Source: Azospirillum sp. OGB3
GTDB lineage: Bacteria; Pseudomonadota; Alphaproteobacteria; Azospirillales; Azospirillaceae
DNA: 64,000 nucleotides
Direction: 5' to 3'
Assembly: GCF_014192915.1 (NCBI RefSeq)
Contig: NZ_JACHYN010000008.1
Coordinates: 72,891 to 136,890 of the forward strand
Position 1 is the stretch's first letter, and every line of letters starts with the position of its first letter. Both the position numbers and the translations under genes were made by a program. Below the pieces are notes generated by a model that saw only the letters and a list, made by a program, of their open reading frames with translations, was not told the DNA's origin and searched no databases. Below, one piece after another: positions 8,477 through 16,697 of the stretch.

Positions 8477-9297
8477 GCAGCCTTGTCCTCACCACGCGGG
8501 ATCCTTCCGGTCCGCCGATCGACATGACCGGCGTCCTGCCCGAACGGCTGTTTGAGGGTGGGCGGGAAGCACTGGCCGGGCTGATGCTGGTCCGTGGGCG
8601 GGGGCGCCATCGGCTGGATACGCTGTTCAAGCTGGAGGACGGTGGCCCTCCCGGCACCCTGGTCTTGCATCCCGGCAGTGCGGTGCTCGACGGGGTGGGG
8701 ACCGGCATGACCGCCGGGGAACTCCGGGTTGAGGGGGAGTGCGGCGCCTACGCCGGCAGTGCCATGCGCGGCGGCACGCTGACCGTCTCGGGGAACTGCG
8801 GCGCCTTCGCTGCGGCCGGGATGGCCGGCGGGAACCTGCGCGTCGCGGGCGATGCCGGCGATTTCCTGGGGGCGCCGCTGGCCGGCGGCACGCGTGGCAT
8901 GAGCGGCGGTTCCGTCGTCGTCGCGGGCAACGCCGGGGACCGCGTCGGCGAGCGGATGCGCCGCGGCCTGATCGCCGTTCACGGCCGCGTGGGGAGCCTG
9001 TGCGGCGCCCGGATGATCGCTGGGACCATAGTCGTCGGCGCCGGTTGCGGTCCCGATGCAGGGCAGGCCATGCGGCGCGGCTCCATCCTGCTGCCCCAAG
9101 CGCCGGCGTCCGTTCCGTCCGGCTTCGTCGACGGCGGCATGAACGACTGGCTGTTTCTGGACCTGATGCGGAAGGAGCTGATCGATGGCGGGGCTTGGCC
9201 CAGTGGATTCCCAACCGGCGGAACCCGTGCCCGGCGCCTTATCGGCGACCGGTCGACGGGAGGGATTGGAGAGATGCTTATCGTGTCGGAGGTCTAG
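8473..9297 (+). CDS. fhcC: Formyltransferase/hydrolase complex subunit C
   Basis: 274 residues. FhcC/FwdC proteins share the parallel beta-helix of the C-terminal domain of glutamate synthase, and the repeated glycine-rich turns are visible from about residue 80 to 205 (GECGAYAGSAMRGG, GNCGAFAAAGMAGG, GDAGDFLGAPLAGG, GNAGDRVGERMRRG, GRVGSLCGARMIAG). The subunit is structural and helps to hold FhcA and FhcD together. ATGA overlap with fhcD. Its 3' end probably overlaps the start of the next gene, which links the complex to the ABC transporter genes downstream. Confidence 0.92.
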   Translation: MSSLVLTTRDPSGPPIDMTGVLPERLFEGGREALAGLMLVRGRGRHRLDTLFKLEDGGPPGTLVLHPGSAVLDGVGTGMTAGELRVEGECGAYAGSAMRGGTLTVSGNCGAFAAAGMAGGNLRVAGDAGDFLGAPLAGGTRGMSGGSVVVAGNAGDRVGERMRRGLIAVHGRVGSLCGARMIAGTIVVGAGCGPDAGQAMRRGSILLPQAPASVPSGFVDGGMNDWLFLDLMRKELIDGGAWPSGFPTGGTRARRLIGDRSTGGIGEMLIVSEV

Positions 9298-10498
9298 CGG
9301 ACGCCCACCCGCGTGGCGGGCCGCCCTTCTGACCCTGGCCGTGGCTGTCTTGCTCGGGACCCCGGCCTGGGGCGATGAACCCATGCTGGTCCGGATCGGC
9401 TACCTGACCCGCGCGGAGGAGCCGCGGATTCCCCAGACCTTCCTCGAACCGGTGTCGGAGGATGAGGGCATCCAGGGCGCCCGCCTCGCCATCGCCGACA
9501 ACAACACGACCGGGCGTTTCCTCAACCAGCGCTTCGATCTGGTCGAGGTGACCGTGCCGGAGGACGGGCGCGTCGAGGAGGCCGTGCGCGACCTCGCCGG
9601 GCAGGGCGTGCGGCTGCTCGTCGCCGACCTGAAGGAGGACGCCCTGCTCGCCGCAGCGGCGGCGCCCGAGGCGGCCGACATGCTGATCTTCAACACGCGC
9701 GCTCCGGACGACGACCTGCGCAACGAGCGCTGCCGTGCCAACCTGCTGCATGTGACGCTCAGCCGGCGGATGCAGGCCGACGCGCTGGCCCAGTATCTCG
9801 CGTCGCGGAAATGGATGAACTGGCTGCTGGTGGTCGGGCGGACGCCGCAGGACGCCGCCTACGCCGACGCGATCCGCGCCGCCGCCAAGCGCTACCGCGC
9901 CAAGATCGTCGAGGAAAAGCGCTGGACCTTCGAGGACGCGAACCGCCGCGTCGACACTGGCCATGTCACCGTCCAGTCGGAAATCCTCACCTTCACCCAG
10001 GGCACCGAGCACGACGTTCTGGTCGTCGCCGACGAAGCGGACGGGTTCGGCGAATATCTGCTCTACCAGACGTGGCTGCCCCGCCCGGTCGTCGGCACCC
10101 ATGGGCTCGTCCCGACCGCGTGGTCGCGCGTGCATGAGCAGTGGGGGGCGACGCAGATCCACAGCCGCTTCGAACGGCAGGCCGGGCGCTGGATGCGCCC
10201 GCGCGACTACACCGCCTGGATGGCCGTCCGCGCCGTGGGCGAGGCGGCGACGCGCACCAAGTCCGCCGACCCCGCGGCGCTCGCCGCCTTCGTGCGCGGC
10301 CCCGACTTCACCCTGCCGGCCTTCAAGGGGCAGGGCCTGACCTTCCGCGCCTGGGACGGGCAGCTTCGGCAGCCGGTGCTGCTGGCGGGGCCGCGGGTGC
10401 TCGTCTCGGTGTCGCCGCAGCCGGGCTACCTGCACCAGTTCTCGGAACTCGACACGCTCGGCGACGATCGCCCGGAAAGCCGGTGCCGCAACCGCTGA
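9266..10498 (+). CDS. lutA: Periplasmic binding protein of a PQQ/lanthanide-associated ABC system (LutA-like)
   Basis: About 410 residues; belongs to the branched-chain amino-acid type binding proteins found beside PQQ-dependent dehydrogenases (TIGR03863 type; LutA in Methylobacterium lanthanide uptake). AALLTLAVAVLLGTPAWG is a Sec signal peptide. Mature features: VRIGYLTR, GARLAIADNNTTGRFL and WLLVVGRTPQDAAYADAI. The start is uncertain. The TTG at 9266 follows GGGAGGGA closely and puts the signal peptide near the N-terminus; an ATG at 9185 would add 27 residues and overlap fhcC by 113 bases. The ligand (metal, metallophore or quinone) is not shown by the sequence. Confidence 0.8.
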   Translation: MERCLSCRRSSGRPPAWRAALLTLAVAVLLGTPAWGDEPMLVRIGYLTRAEEPRIPQTFLEPVSEDEGIQGARLAIADNNTTGRFLNQRFDLVEVTVPEDGRVEEAVRDLAGQGVRLLVADLKEDALLAAAAAPEAADMLIFNTRAPDDDLRNERCRANLLHVTLSRRMQADALAQYLASRKWMNWLLVVGRTPQDAAYADAIRAAAKRYRAKIVEEKRWTFEDANRRVDTGHVTVQSEILTFTQGTEHDVLVVADEADGFGEYLLYQTWLPRPVVGTHGLVPTAWSRVHEQWGATQIHSRFERQAGRWMRPRDYTAWMAVRAVGEAATRTKSADPAALAAFVRGPDFTLPAFKGQGLTFRAWDGQLRQPVLLAGPRVLVSVSPQPGYLHQFSELDTLGDDRPESRCRNR

Positions 10499-10537
10499 GA
10501 AAAGCCCCGGCAGGGGGCAACCATGGGAGGGAACGTG

Positions 10538-11518
10538 ATGTTGTTAACCGGAGGAGCCGCCCGGATCGGCGCGTTAGCGTTGCTGGGCTTCGCCGTCGCC
10601 CAGCCCGCGCAGGCGGACACCATCTTCGTGTCGAACGAGAAGAGCAACACCGTCTCGGTGGTCGACGGCGGCAAGCTGCAGGTGGTCGCCACGATCAAGG
10701 TCGGCCGCCGGCCGCGCGGCATCACCTTCAACGAGGACATGACGCAGATCTTCGTCTGCGTCGGTGACGACAACCGGATCGACGTCATCGACGTGGCGAC
10801 CCAGAAGGTGGTCGACCGGCTGCCCTCCGGCCCCGATCCGGAGCTGTTCGTCCTGGACCCGCAGGGGCACCGGCTCTACGTCGCCAACGAGGACGACAAC
10901 ATGGTCTCGGTGGTCGACATCGGAGCCAAGAAGATCATCGGCGAGATCCAGGTGGGGGTGGAGCCGGAGGGCATGGGCGTGAGTCCGGACGGCAAGATGC
11001 TGGTGAACACGTCCGAGACCACGAACATGGCGCATTTCATCGACACGGAATCGCACAAGATCATCGACAACGTGCTGGTCGATGCGCGCCCGCGCGTCGC
11101 CCAGTTCACCGGGGACGGGCGGTTCGTCTGGGTGTCGTCGGAGGTCGGCGGGACGATCAGCGTCATCGATGCGGCCTCGCGCAAGCTCGTCCACAAGATC
11201 AGCTTCGCGGTCCAGGGCGTGCCGCGCGAATCCATCCAGCCGGTCGGCATCCAGTTGACCAGCGACGGGCAGCGGGCCTTCGTCGCCCTCGGCCCGGCCA
11301 ATCGGGTCGCCGAGATCGACGCCAAAACCTACGAAGTGAAGCGCTACCACCTCGTCGGCCAGCGCGTCTGGAATCTGGCGCTGTCGCCGGACGAGAAACG
11401 CCTCTACACGACCAACGGCGTCAGCAACGACATGTCGGTGATGGATTTGGAGCGCGGCCGGGTCGTGAAGTCGATCTCGGTCGGCGGCGCGCCCTGGGGC
11501 GTGATCGTCAAGCCGTGA
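10538..11518 (+). CDS. lutD: Exported YVTN beta-propeller protein of the PQQ/lanthanide ABC system (LutD-like)
   Basis: 326 residues from the ATG at 10538, six bases after GGGAGGG; an ATG 15 bases earlier is also possible. A signal peptide (ALALLGFAVAQPAQA) precedes a seven-bladed-type propeller with repeats such as IFVSNEKSNTVSVVDGG, LYVANEDDNMVSVVDIG, VWVSSEVGGTISVIDAA and LYTTNGVSNDMSVMDLE, about 42 residues apart. The family (TIGR03866 type) occurs next to PQQ dehydrogenases and in the Methylobacterium lut cluster. It is periplasmic, probably a scaffold or binding partner of the ABC system. A 160-base gap with a palindromic element separates it from the ATPase gene. Confidence 0.82.
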   Translation: MLLTGGAARIGALALLGFAVAQPAQADTIFVSNEKSNTVSVVDGGKLQVVATIKVGRRPRGITFNEDMTQIFVCVGDDNRIDVIDVATQKVVDRLPSGPDPELFVLDPQGHRLYVANEDDNMVSVVDIGAKKIIGEIQVGVEPEGMGVSPDGKMLVNTSETTNMAHFIDTESHKIIDNVLVDARPRVAQFTGDGRFVWVSSEVGGTISVIDAASRKLVHKISFAVQGVPRESIQPVGIQLTSDGQRAFVALGPANRVAEIDAKTYEVKRYHLVGQRVWNLALSPDEKRLYTTNGVSNDMSVMDLERGRVVKSISVGGAPWGVIVKP

Positions 11519-11528
11519 TGGGGACGCT

Positions 11529-11665
11529 CCCCTCTCCCGCCCCGGGAGAGGGTGGCCGCGAAGCGGCCGGGTGAGGGTACTGGCAAGGGTCAGTGCATTG
11601 ATCCACGCCCGACCCTCACCCTCCCGCCTTCGGCGGGTCCCTCCCTCTCCCCGGAGGGAAGAGGG
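11529..11665. repeat. Compound palindromic intergenic element, copy 1
   Basis: CCCTCTCCCG..CGGGAGAGGG hairpin at the left, GGTGAGGGT, a spacer with an imperfect inverted repeat, ACCCTCACCC, and a second CCCTCTCC..GGAGGG-type hairpin at the right. The whole can fold into one long arm. Copies with the same plan lie near 30560, 37908 and 41819. Here it sits inside the lut operon between the propeller and ATPase genes, where it could affect mRNA stability. Confidence 0.75.
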
Positions 11666-11700
11666 TTTGAACAGCGGCAGTGATGGGCGATGGAGACGAC

Positions 11701-12495
11701 ATGGATTGCTTCGAAACGGCGCCTCCCGAGCCGCCTGCCGTTCCCGGTGACGCCGCGGCGACCCCGGTCCTGGCGGTCGAAGGGCTGAGCCACAGCTTCG
11801 GGGCGCGGGCGGCGCTGGACGGCGTGTCGTTCGGAGTCCCCGCAGGGCGGTTCACCGTGCTGCTGGGGCTCAACGGCGCCGGCAAGACGACGCTCTTCTC
11901 CCTGATCACGCGGCTCTACAACACCCGCCGGGGGAGCATCCGCGTCTTCGGCGCCGACATGCGCCGGCACCCGGCCCAGGCGCTGGCGCGCATCGGCGTG
12001 GTGTTCCAGCAGCCGACGCTCGACCCGGACCTGACCGTCATCCAAAACCTGCGCTACCACGGCGGGCTTCACGGCTTGGCGCCCGCCGACATCGAAGCGC
12101 GGGCGCGCGAGGAACTGGCCCGCATCGGCTTGGCCGAGCGTGCCGACGAGCGCGTGCGCACCCTGTCCGGCGGCCAGCGGCGGCGGGTGGAGATTGCCCG
12201 TGCTCTGCTCCATCGCCCCAGCCTGCTGCTGCTGGACGAGCCGACCGTCGGGCTCGACATCGCGCTGCGCCGGCAGGTCCTCGACCATGTGCACGACCTC
12301 TGCCGGGAGCGTGGGCTGGCCGTGCTGTGGGCGACCCACCTGATCGACGAGGCCCGCGACGGCGACGGCGTGGTGGTGCTGCACCGCGGGCGCGTGCTGG
12401 CCGCCGGGCGGGTCGAGGAGGTGTGCGCCGCCACCGGCGCCGCGACCCTGGGCGACGCCTTCGTCCGGCTGACGGCGACGGGAGGGAGGGAATGA
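11701..12495 (+). CDS. lutE: ABC transporter ATPase of the PQQ/lanthanide system (LutE-like)
   Basis: 264 residues from the ATG at 11701, which has GGAG five bases before it; a GTG at 11680 would add seven. Complete ABC ATPase: Walker A GLNGAGKTT (56-64), LSGGQ (155-159), Walker B LLLLDEP (175-181) and switch histidine in WATHLIDEA. The family (TIGR03864 type; LutE, PedA-like) accompanies PQQ alcohol dehydrogenases and is needed for lanthanide-dependent growth in relatives. It overlaps the permease start by four bases (ATGA), so the two surely form one transporter. Confidence 0.85.
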   Translation: MDCFETAPPEPPAVPGDAAATPVLAVEGLSHSFGARAALDGVSFGVPAGRFTVLLGLNGAGKTTLFSLITRLYNTRRGSIRVFGADMRRHPAQALARIGVVFQQPTLDPDLTVIQNLRYHGGLHGLAPADIEARAREELARIGLAERADERVRTLSGGQRRRVEIARALLHRPSLLLLDEPTVGLDIALRRQVLDHVHDLCRERGLAVLWATHLIDEARDGDGVVVLHRGRVLAAGRVEEVCAATGAATLGDAFVRLTATGGRE

Positions 12496-13307
12496 ACGCG
12501 ACGCTCCACTGGCGTTGCCTGCGCGCGGTCATCGTCCGCGAGGGGCTGCGCTTCGTGCACCAGCGCGAGCGGTTCTTCGCCGCCCTGGTGCGGCCGCTGG
12601 TCTGGCTGGGCATCTTCGCGGTGGGATTCCGCGCCGTGCTCGGCCTGTCGATCATCCCGCCCTACGAGACCTACATCCTCTACGAGGATTACGTGACGCC
12701 GGGGCTGGTGGCCATGATCCAGCTCTTCAACGGGATGCAGAGCTCGCTGTCCATGGTCTACGACCGCGAGATGGGCAGCATGAAGACCCTGCTGGTCAGC
12801 CCGCTGCCGCGCTGGTACCTGCTGGTCTGCAAGCTGCTGGCCGGCGTTCTGGTGTCCATCGCACAGGTCTATGTCTTCCTCGCCATCGCCTGGTTCTGGG
12901 GCGTCCAGCCGCCGGAACTCGGCTATCTCGCGGTGCTGCCGGCCCTGGTGCTGAGTGGGCTGATGCTGGGCGCGCTCGGCCTCCTGCTGTCCTCCTTCAT
13001 CCGGCAGTTGGAGAATTTCGCGGGCGTGATGAATTTCGTCATCTTCCCGATGTTCTTCGCCTCTTCCGCGCTCTACCCGCTGTGGCGCATCCGTGAGGGC
13101 AGCCCGACGCTCGCCTGGATCGCCGGGGTCAACCCCTTCACGCAGGCCGTCGAGCTGATCCGCTTCGCGCTGTACCTGCAGTTCAACGGCGCGGCGTTCC
13201 TGGCCGTCACCGCGTGTCTCGCGCTGTTTCTCGGGGGGGCGATCCTCGCCTACGATCCCGGGCGGGGCTTCTGGGCCCGCCGCGGCGGGCCGGCGGAACA
13301 GGGGTGA
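12492..13307 (+). CDS. lutF: ABC-2 type permease of the PQQ/lanthanide system (LutF-like)
   Basis: 271 residues. About six hydrophobic segments, beginning with ALVRPLVWLGIFAVGFRAVL near residue 28. ABC-2 membrane protein marks are GLVAMIQLFNGMQSSLSMVYDREMG-like text around 74-98 and the C-terminal GVNPFTQAVELIRFALY. The partner ATPase is the gene before it. ABC-2 permeases are more often exporters, whereas the paired periplasmic binding protein suggests import; direction cannot be read from sequence. It is the last gene of the operon that starts at 4251. Confidence 0.85.
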   Translation: MNATLHWRCLRAVIVREGLRFVHQRERFFAALVRPLVWLGIFAVGFRAVLGLSIIPPYETYILYEDYVTPGLVAMIQLFNGMQSSLSMVYDREMGSMKTLLVSPLPRWYLLVCKLLAGVLVSIAQVYVFLAIAWFWGVQPPELGYLAVLPALVLSGLMLGALGLLLSSFIRQLENFAGVMNFVIFPMFFASSALYPLWRIREGSPTLAWIAGVNPFTQAVELIRFALYLQFNGAAFLAVTACLALFLGGAILAYDPGRGFWARRGGPAEQG

Positions 13308-13401
13308 CAGAACGGACGGAACCGCCCCCGACGACCTCCGGTTGATGGTACAGACGACCGTCCGGTCATCCCGCCGGGCGGGCTCGGGTGGAGGAAACGT
13401 C

Positions 13402-13584
13402 ATGACGGGTCATTCCGACAAGGCTCAGGACCAGCCGCGCGGCGAGAAGAGCGTTCTCGGCAGCGAGCAGGACTTCAAGAAGGACCAACCGCAGGACGCC
13501 GGCCGGGACGAGCGGGCGAAGGAGGACATCGGCCGAATGGGCAAGGCGTCCCGCCAGAACCGCAGCACGAAGGACGTGGGTTAG
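13402..13584 (+). CDS. Small hydrophilic protein of unknown function
   Basis: 60 residues from the ATG at 13402, preceded by GGAGGAAA. Almost entirely polar: rich in Lys, Asp, Gln and Arg, with no hydrophobic segment, cysteine or recognised motif, and probably disordered. The text GEKSVLGSEQDFKKDQPQD and the length recall small stress-related proteins, but that is a guess. It lies 94 bases after the lut permease gene on the same strand; a link with methylotrophy is not shown. An upstream in-frame ATG at 13342 lacks a ribosome site. Confidence 0.55.
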   Translation: MTGHSDKAQDQPRGEKSVLGSEQDFKKDQPQDAGRDERAKEDIGRMGKASRQNRSTKDVG

Positions 13585-13636
13585 CGGTGCCCGATCGTCC
13601 CCAGATTCGTCCAACATCATGCCGAAGGACAGGTCC

Positions 13637-14041
13637 ATGAAACATCTGCACATCCTGGCCGCTGCGTCTCTGCTGGCCGTTGCGTCGGCCGCGGCGGCGG
13701 TTCCGGCGTCGGCCCAAAGCACGGGCGGCGCGATGTCTCAGGGCTCCGGAAGCCAAGGCTCCAGCCCATCGACCGGCGCTCTGCCGGACAACTCCCTGGC
13801 CGGGCAGCGGCAGGGCACCGTCGGCGGCGGGGTCACTCAAGGCGGTGGACAAAGCGGCACGTCCGGCACTTCCACGCCTGACACGCCGGCGTCCGGTGCG
13901 TCGGGTGGTTCCACGAGCGGCACCGGCGCTCTGCCGGACAACTCCCTGGCCGGACAGCGGCAGGGCACCATCGGCGGCGGCTCGGTGTCGCAGGGCGGCA
14001 ACGTCACCTCCGAACCGCCGAAGCAGGGCTCCGGGCAGTAG
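13637..14041 (+). CDS. Exported Gly/Ser-rich protein with a duplicated GALPDNSLAGQRQGT motif
   Basis: 134 residues from the ATG at 13637, after AAGGACAGG. MKHLHILAAASLLAVASAAAAVPASAQ is a Sec signal peptide with an AXA site. The mature part is low complexity (Gly, Ser, Thr, Gln) with no cysteine and no aromatic residue. GALPDNSLAGQRQGT occurs twice, 50 residues apart, each followed by a GGG(V/S).QGG stretch. The two DNA copies are nearly identical, so the duplication is recent or maintained. Function unknown. Confidence 0.65.
   Translation: MKHLHILAAASLLAVASAAAAVPASAQSTGGAMSQGSGSQGSSPSTGALPDNSLAGQRQGTVGGGVTQGGGQSGTSGTSTPDTPASGASGGSTSGTGALPDNSLAGQRQGTIGGGSVSQGGNVTSEPPKQGSGQ
13772..13980 (+). 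repeat. Two near-identical 59-base direct repeats, 150 bases apart
   Basis: Copies at 13772-13830 and 13922-13980 differ at only about two bases: A for G in the AGCGG context and A for G at the V/I codon. The offset is exactly 150 bases, which keeps the reading frame. They lie within the exported Gly/Ser-rich protein gene. Confidence 0.9.
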
Positions 14042-14053
14042 CGGGGCGCGCGT

Positions 14054-14758
14054 TCAACCGGTGAGGGGCTGTCTCGGGACGGCGTTGCGGACCGCGGCCA
14101 GCGCGGCCGGGTCCAACGCGCCGCCCCGCTCAGCACCGGCGCACAGCGCGGTGCGGAAGCCCAGATAATCCGGCGCGAGCGGCAGCAACGCCGGGATGTC
14201 GTCCAGGCGCAGTGAACCGGCGAGCCCGGTCAACAGGCCGTAACCGCGCGCCTGTGCCAGGAAGCGCGCCAGTTCATCCTTCGTCTTGTGCCGCAGCAAC
14301 CCGCCGGAGCTTTTTCCGGCGGTGTCGAGCATGGCGCCGGCGAAACCGGCTTTCGCGATATCGGGGAGCAGAGTGCCGGGGTCGCTCCAAAGATCGGCAA
14401 ACAGAACGGCGACGATGCGGGCGTCACGCCGGGCCTCGGTCGCCAGTGCCGCCACGCAGCCCGCCGGATCGCCGGACGGGAACAGCCCGATCTTCACGTA
14501 GTCGACGCCGCAGGCCCAAGTCTCGGCGACGCGCCTCGTCACGGCCGCCGGTTCCATCGGCAGGTCGCCCACCGTGGCGCTCAGCGGCGCGTGGATGAGC
14601 GAATGGCGGGCCGTCTCCACGGCGTGGACGATGCCGTCCAGCGGCCATGCCCCGAGCGCGCCGGCCCGGGGGTCCTTCACGTCGAGGATATCCGCGCCGC
14701 CCTTCGCGGCGAGCGCAAGCTCTTCCAAAGACGCGACACTGGCGAGCAACCGGGTCAT
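14054..14758 (-). CDS. mfnB: (5-formylfuran-3-yl)methyl phosphate synthase (methanofuran biosynthesis)
   Basis: 234 residues from the ATG at 14758, which overlaps the DUF447 stop (ATGA). MfnB (formerly DUF556) makes the furan ring phosphate of methanofuran from two glyceraldehyde-3-phosphates. LLASVASLEELALAAKGGADILDVKDP at the start and GVDYVKIGLF near residue 95 are typical of the TIM barrel; the lysines in DVKDP and YVKIG fit the active-site lysines of the family. It is the last gene of the cofactor operon that begins at 18380, and supplies the carrier used by FhcABCD. Confidence 0.9.
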   Translation of the reverse strand: MTRLLASVASLEELALAAKGGADILDVKDPRAGALGAWPLDGIVHAVETARHSLIHAPLSATVGDLPMEPAAVTRRVAETWACGVDYVKIGLFPSGDPAGCVAALATEARRDARIVAVLFADLWSDPGTLLPDIAKAGFAGAMLDTAGKSSGGLLRHKTKDELARFLAQARGYGLLTGLAGSLRLDDIPALLPLAPDYLGFRTALCAGAERGGALDPAALAAVRNAVPRQPLTG

Positions 14759-15333
14759 GGTTCGCGGTCCTCGCCCGCCCGGTGCTCGGCGATGCGGTCG
14801 AGCAGCCAGCCCCACGCTTCAAGCTCCACGGGGCCGGCGGTCTTGCCGATGGCGATGGACAGATAATCGATCTCGCGGTCGATCTTCTCGGGCGGCAGGA
14901 GATGAAGGCGGCTGACCAGGATCGCCCCCTCCACCACCGCGGCTTGCGCCCGGTTGAAGCCGCGGAAGGGGCGGTGGGTGACGCGATGCACCGGGCGGCA
15001 ATCCAGGCGGGGGCGCACGCCGTCATCCTCCACCGCGGCCACCTCCACCTCCTCGTGCGCCAGCGCCCCGGCGAGCACCGCGCCGCGGATGCGCTCCGCC
15101 GGGACGGTCGGCCAGTCGCGTCGCCGCCCGGTGACGCAACCGGCGAACACCCGAACGTCGTCGGTGAAGTTCACGACCGCGCAGCGGGTGGCGAGCAGGT
15201 TGTCGAGCGTGCGCGACGGACGGAAGGGGGCCAGGACATAGCCGCTCTCGGTCACCGTGGCCCCCATGGGGGCCACGTGGACGTTGCCCGCCGCGTCGCA
15301 GCTCGTGATGATGGTTTCGCGGATGAAGGTCAC
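14755..15333 (-). CDS. DUF447 family protein of the H4MPT/methanofuran operon
   Basis: 192 residues from a GTG at 15333, which shares GTGA with the previous stop; no ATG fits. FIRETIITSCDAAGNVHVAPMGATV resembles the split-barrel flavin-binding fold, and the family is found in H4MPT-containing bacteria and archaea. Other marks are APFRPSRTLDNLLATRCAVVNFTDD and HRPFRGFNRAQAAVVEGAIL. It probably binds FMN or a pterin, but no reaction is known to me. Its position between the DHPS-like gene and mfnB, with overlaps at both ends, ties it to cofactor synthesis. Confidence 0.8.
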   Translation of the reverse strand: MTFIRETIITSCDAAGNVHVAPMGATVTESGYVLAPFRPSRTLDNLLATRCAVVNFTDDVRVFAGCVTGRRRDWPTVPAERIRGAVLAGALAHEEVEVAAVEDDGVRPRLDCRPVHRVTHRPFRGFNRAQAAVVEGAILVSRLHLLPPEKIDREIDYLSIAIGKTAGPVELEAWGWLLDRIAEHRAGEDREP

Positions 15334-16697
15334 GTCTCGCGCCCTCCGGCACCGTCCGGCGCGCCCACCGCCACGCCCCAGCGCAGTTCGTTGTCCTGGC
15401 TGTAGCGCTTGCCGAGCTGCCAGGCGATCTGCGCGCGCGCCAGTTCCGCCCCAAGGTAGAAGGCGTGCCCGGCATCGATGCGGGGATCGATGTGCGGGAG
15501 CAGGGCGAAGGGATCGCCGGCCACATGATGCCCATCGCGGTTGTAGAGATGGAGCCCCTGTTCCGTCACCTCGATCCGGTAGTTCGGGTCGCGGATGCGG
15601 GCGGCGAGGTCGGCGACCTGTTCCGGCGTGCTGGTGAAGGGCTTGCGGTCGCGCAGGCAGAGCAAAGCGCCGCCGAAGTTGCGGGGCAGGGCGCCGGCCT
15701 CCGCGGCGGCGAAGAACTGGCGCCGCGCCGCGTCGAACTCGCGGATGGTCCAGCGGCAATGGGGGCTGACCTGAACCGTCAGGATGTGGTCGATGCGCAG
15801 CTCGGAGACGATTCCCATCAGAAGCGCGGTCATCCCCGGCGTGTCGGCGTCGGTCAGCTCGGTGACGTTGCCGACGCCCATCAGGATCTCCAAGTCGGGA
15901 TGGCGTGCCCGGACCTCGCGGTAGCGGAGCAGGGAGTCGGTGAAGCCGTGGTGGATCGGCTCCAGGATCGGGTCGGCGATGCAGCGCCGTCCCGCGCCGC
16001 GGATGGTGTCCAGCGCCCGGTCGAGCGACGGCAGATCGCCCGGCGTGGTGGGGATGACGATGGGCACCGCGTCGGTCTCGCGGGCGACCCAGGCGGTCTC
16101 CTCGGTCAGGCTGAGCAGGTAGGAGGCTCCGGCCGACGCCCCGCGCAGCAACTCCCTGGGATCGAGGGAATCGACGCTGACCGTATGGCCGGCCGCGCGC
16201 AGCGCCGTCACCGCTTCCTCCAGATGGGGGAAGGGATGGTCGGGCAGCCCGCCGAGGTCGATCACGTCGGCGCCGTCCGCCGCGAAGCGGGCGGCGCGCT
16301 CCAGGATGGCCGGCACGCCGAGCAGTGGCGCCTCGACGATCTCGGCGAAGATTTTGGTGTGGTAACGGGTGAGGTCGAGCGGGGCTGCCTGACGCCGGAA
16401 ATGCTGCGGCAAGTCCTCCAACTCGTCGGGGCCGCGCTCGAAGGGCACGCCGAAATGGGCGGACAGCCGGTCGAGGTCGCCGCGGAACCGGCCGGGCAGC
16501 AGGACGCGGTCGGCCCCCTCGGTCGAGGCGAGGCGGCGCAGCACGATCTCCGTCGTCGCCAGCGCCGCGACTTTGATGCCGAGATTGACGACGGTCGCCT
16601 GGAATTCCAGCGGTTCCAGGGAGGCCAGCACATGGCGCAGGCGGGCCTCGGCCAGCGCGCCGGTCAGGAACAGGATGTGTTCGGGGGGGTCAGCCAT
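15330..16697 (-). CDS. Dihydropteroate synthase-like protein of the H4MPT operon
   Basis: 455 residues. The ATG at 16697 overlaps the kinase stop by eight bases (ATGGCTGA), which decides this start over upstream in-frame ATGs in a small tandem repeat. An N-terminal part of about 150 residues (ILFLTGALAEARLRHVL) precedes a TIM-barrel region with ADGADVIDLGG, VSVDSLDPREL and ILMGVGNVTELTDADT, like dihydropteroate synthase. It is about 170 residues longer than FolP. In H4MPT clusters such proteins are thought to join the pterin to an arylamine-type acceptor; the reaction here is inferred. It follows the FolB-like and kinase genes. Confidence 0.82.
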   Translation of the reverse strand: MADPPEHILFLTGALAEARLRHVLASLEPLEFQATVVNLGIKVAALATTEIVLRRLASTEGADRVLLPGRFRGDLDRLSAHFGVPFERGPDELEDLPQHFRRQAAPLDLTRYHTKIFAEIVEAPLLGVPAILERAARFAADGADVIDLGGLPDHPFPHLEEAVTALRAAGHTVSVDSLDPRELLRGASAGASYLLSLTEETAWVARETDAVPIVIPTTPGDLPSLDRALDTIRGAGRRCIADPILEPIHHGFTDSLLRYREVRARHPDLEILMGVGNVTELTDADTPGMTALLMGIVSELRIDHILTVQVSPHCRWTIREFDAARRQFFAAAEAGALPRNFGGALLCLRDRKPFTSTPEQVADLAARIRDPNYRIEVTEQGLHLYNRDGHHVAGDPFALLPHIDPRIDAGHAFYLGAELARAQIAWQLGKRYSQDNELRWGVAVGAPDGAGGRET

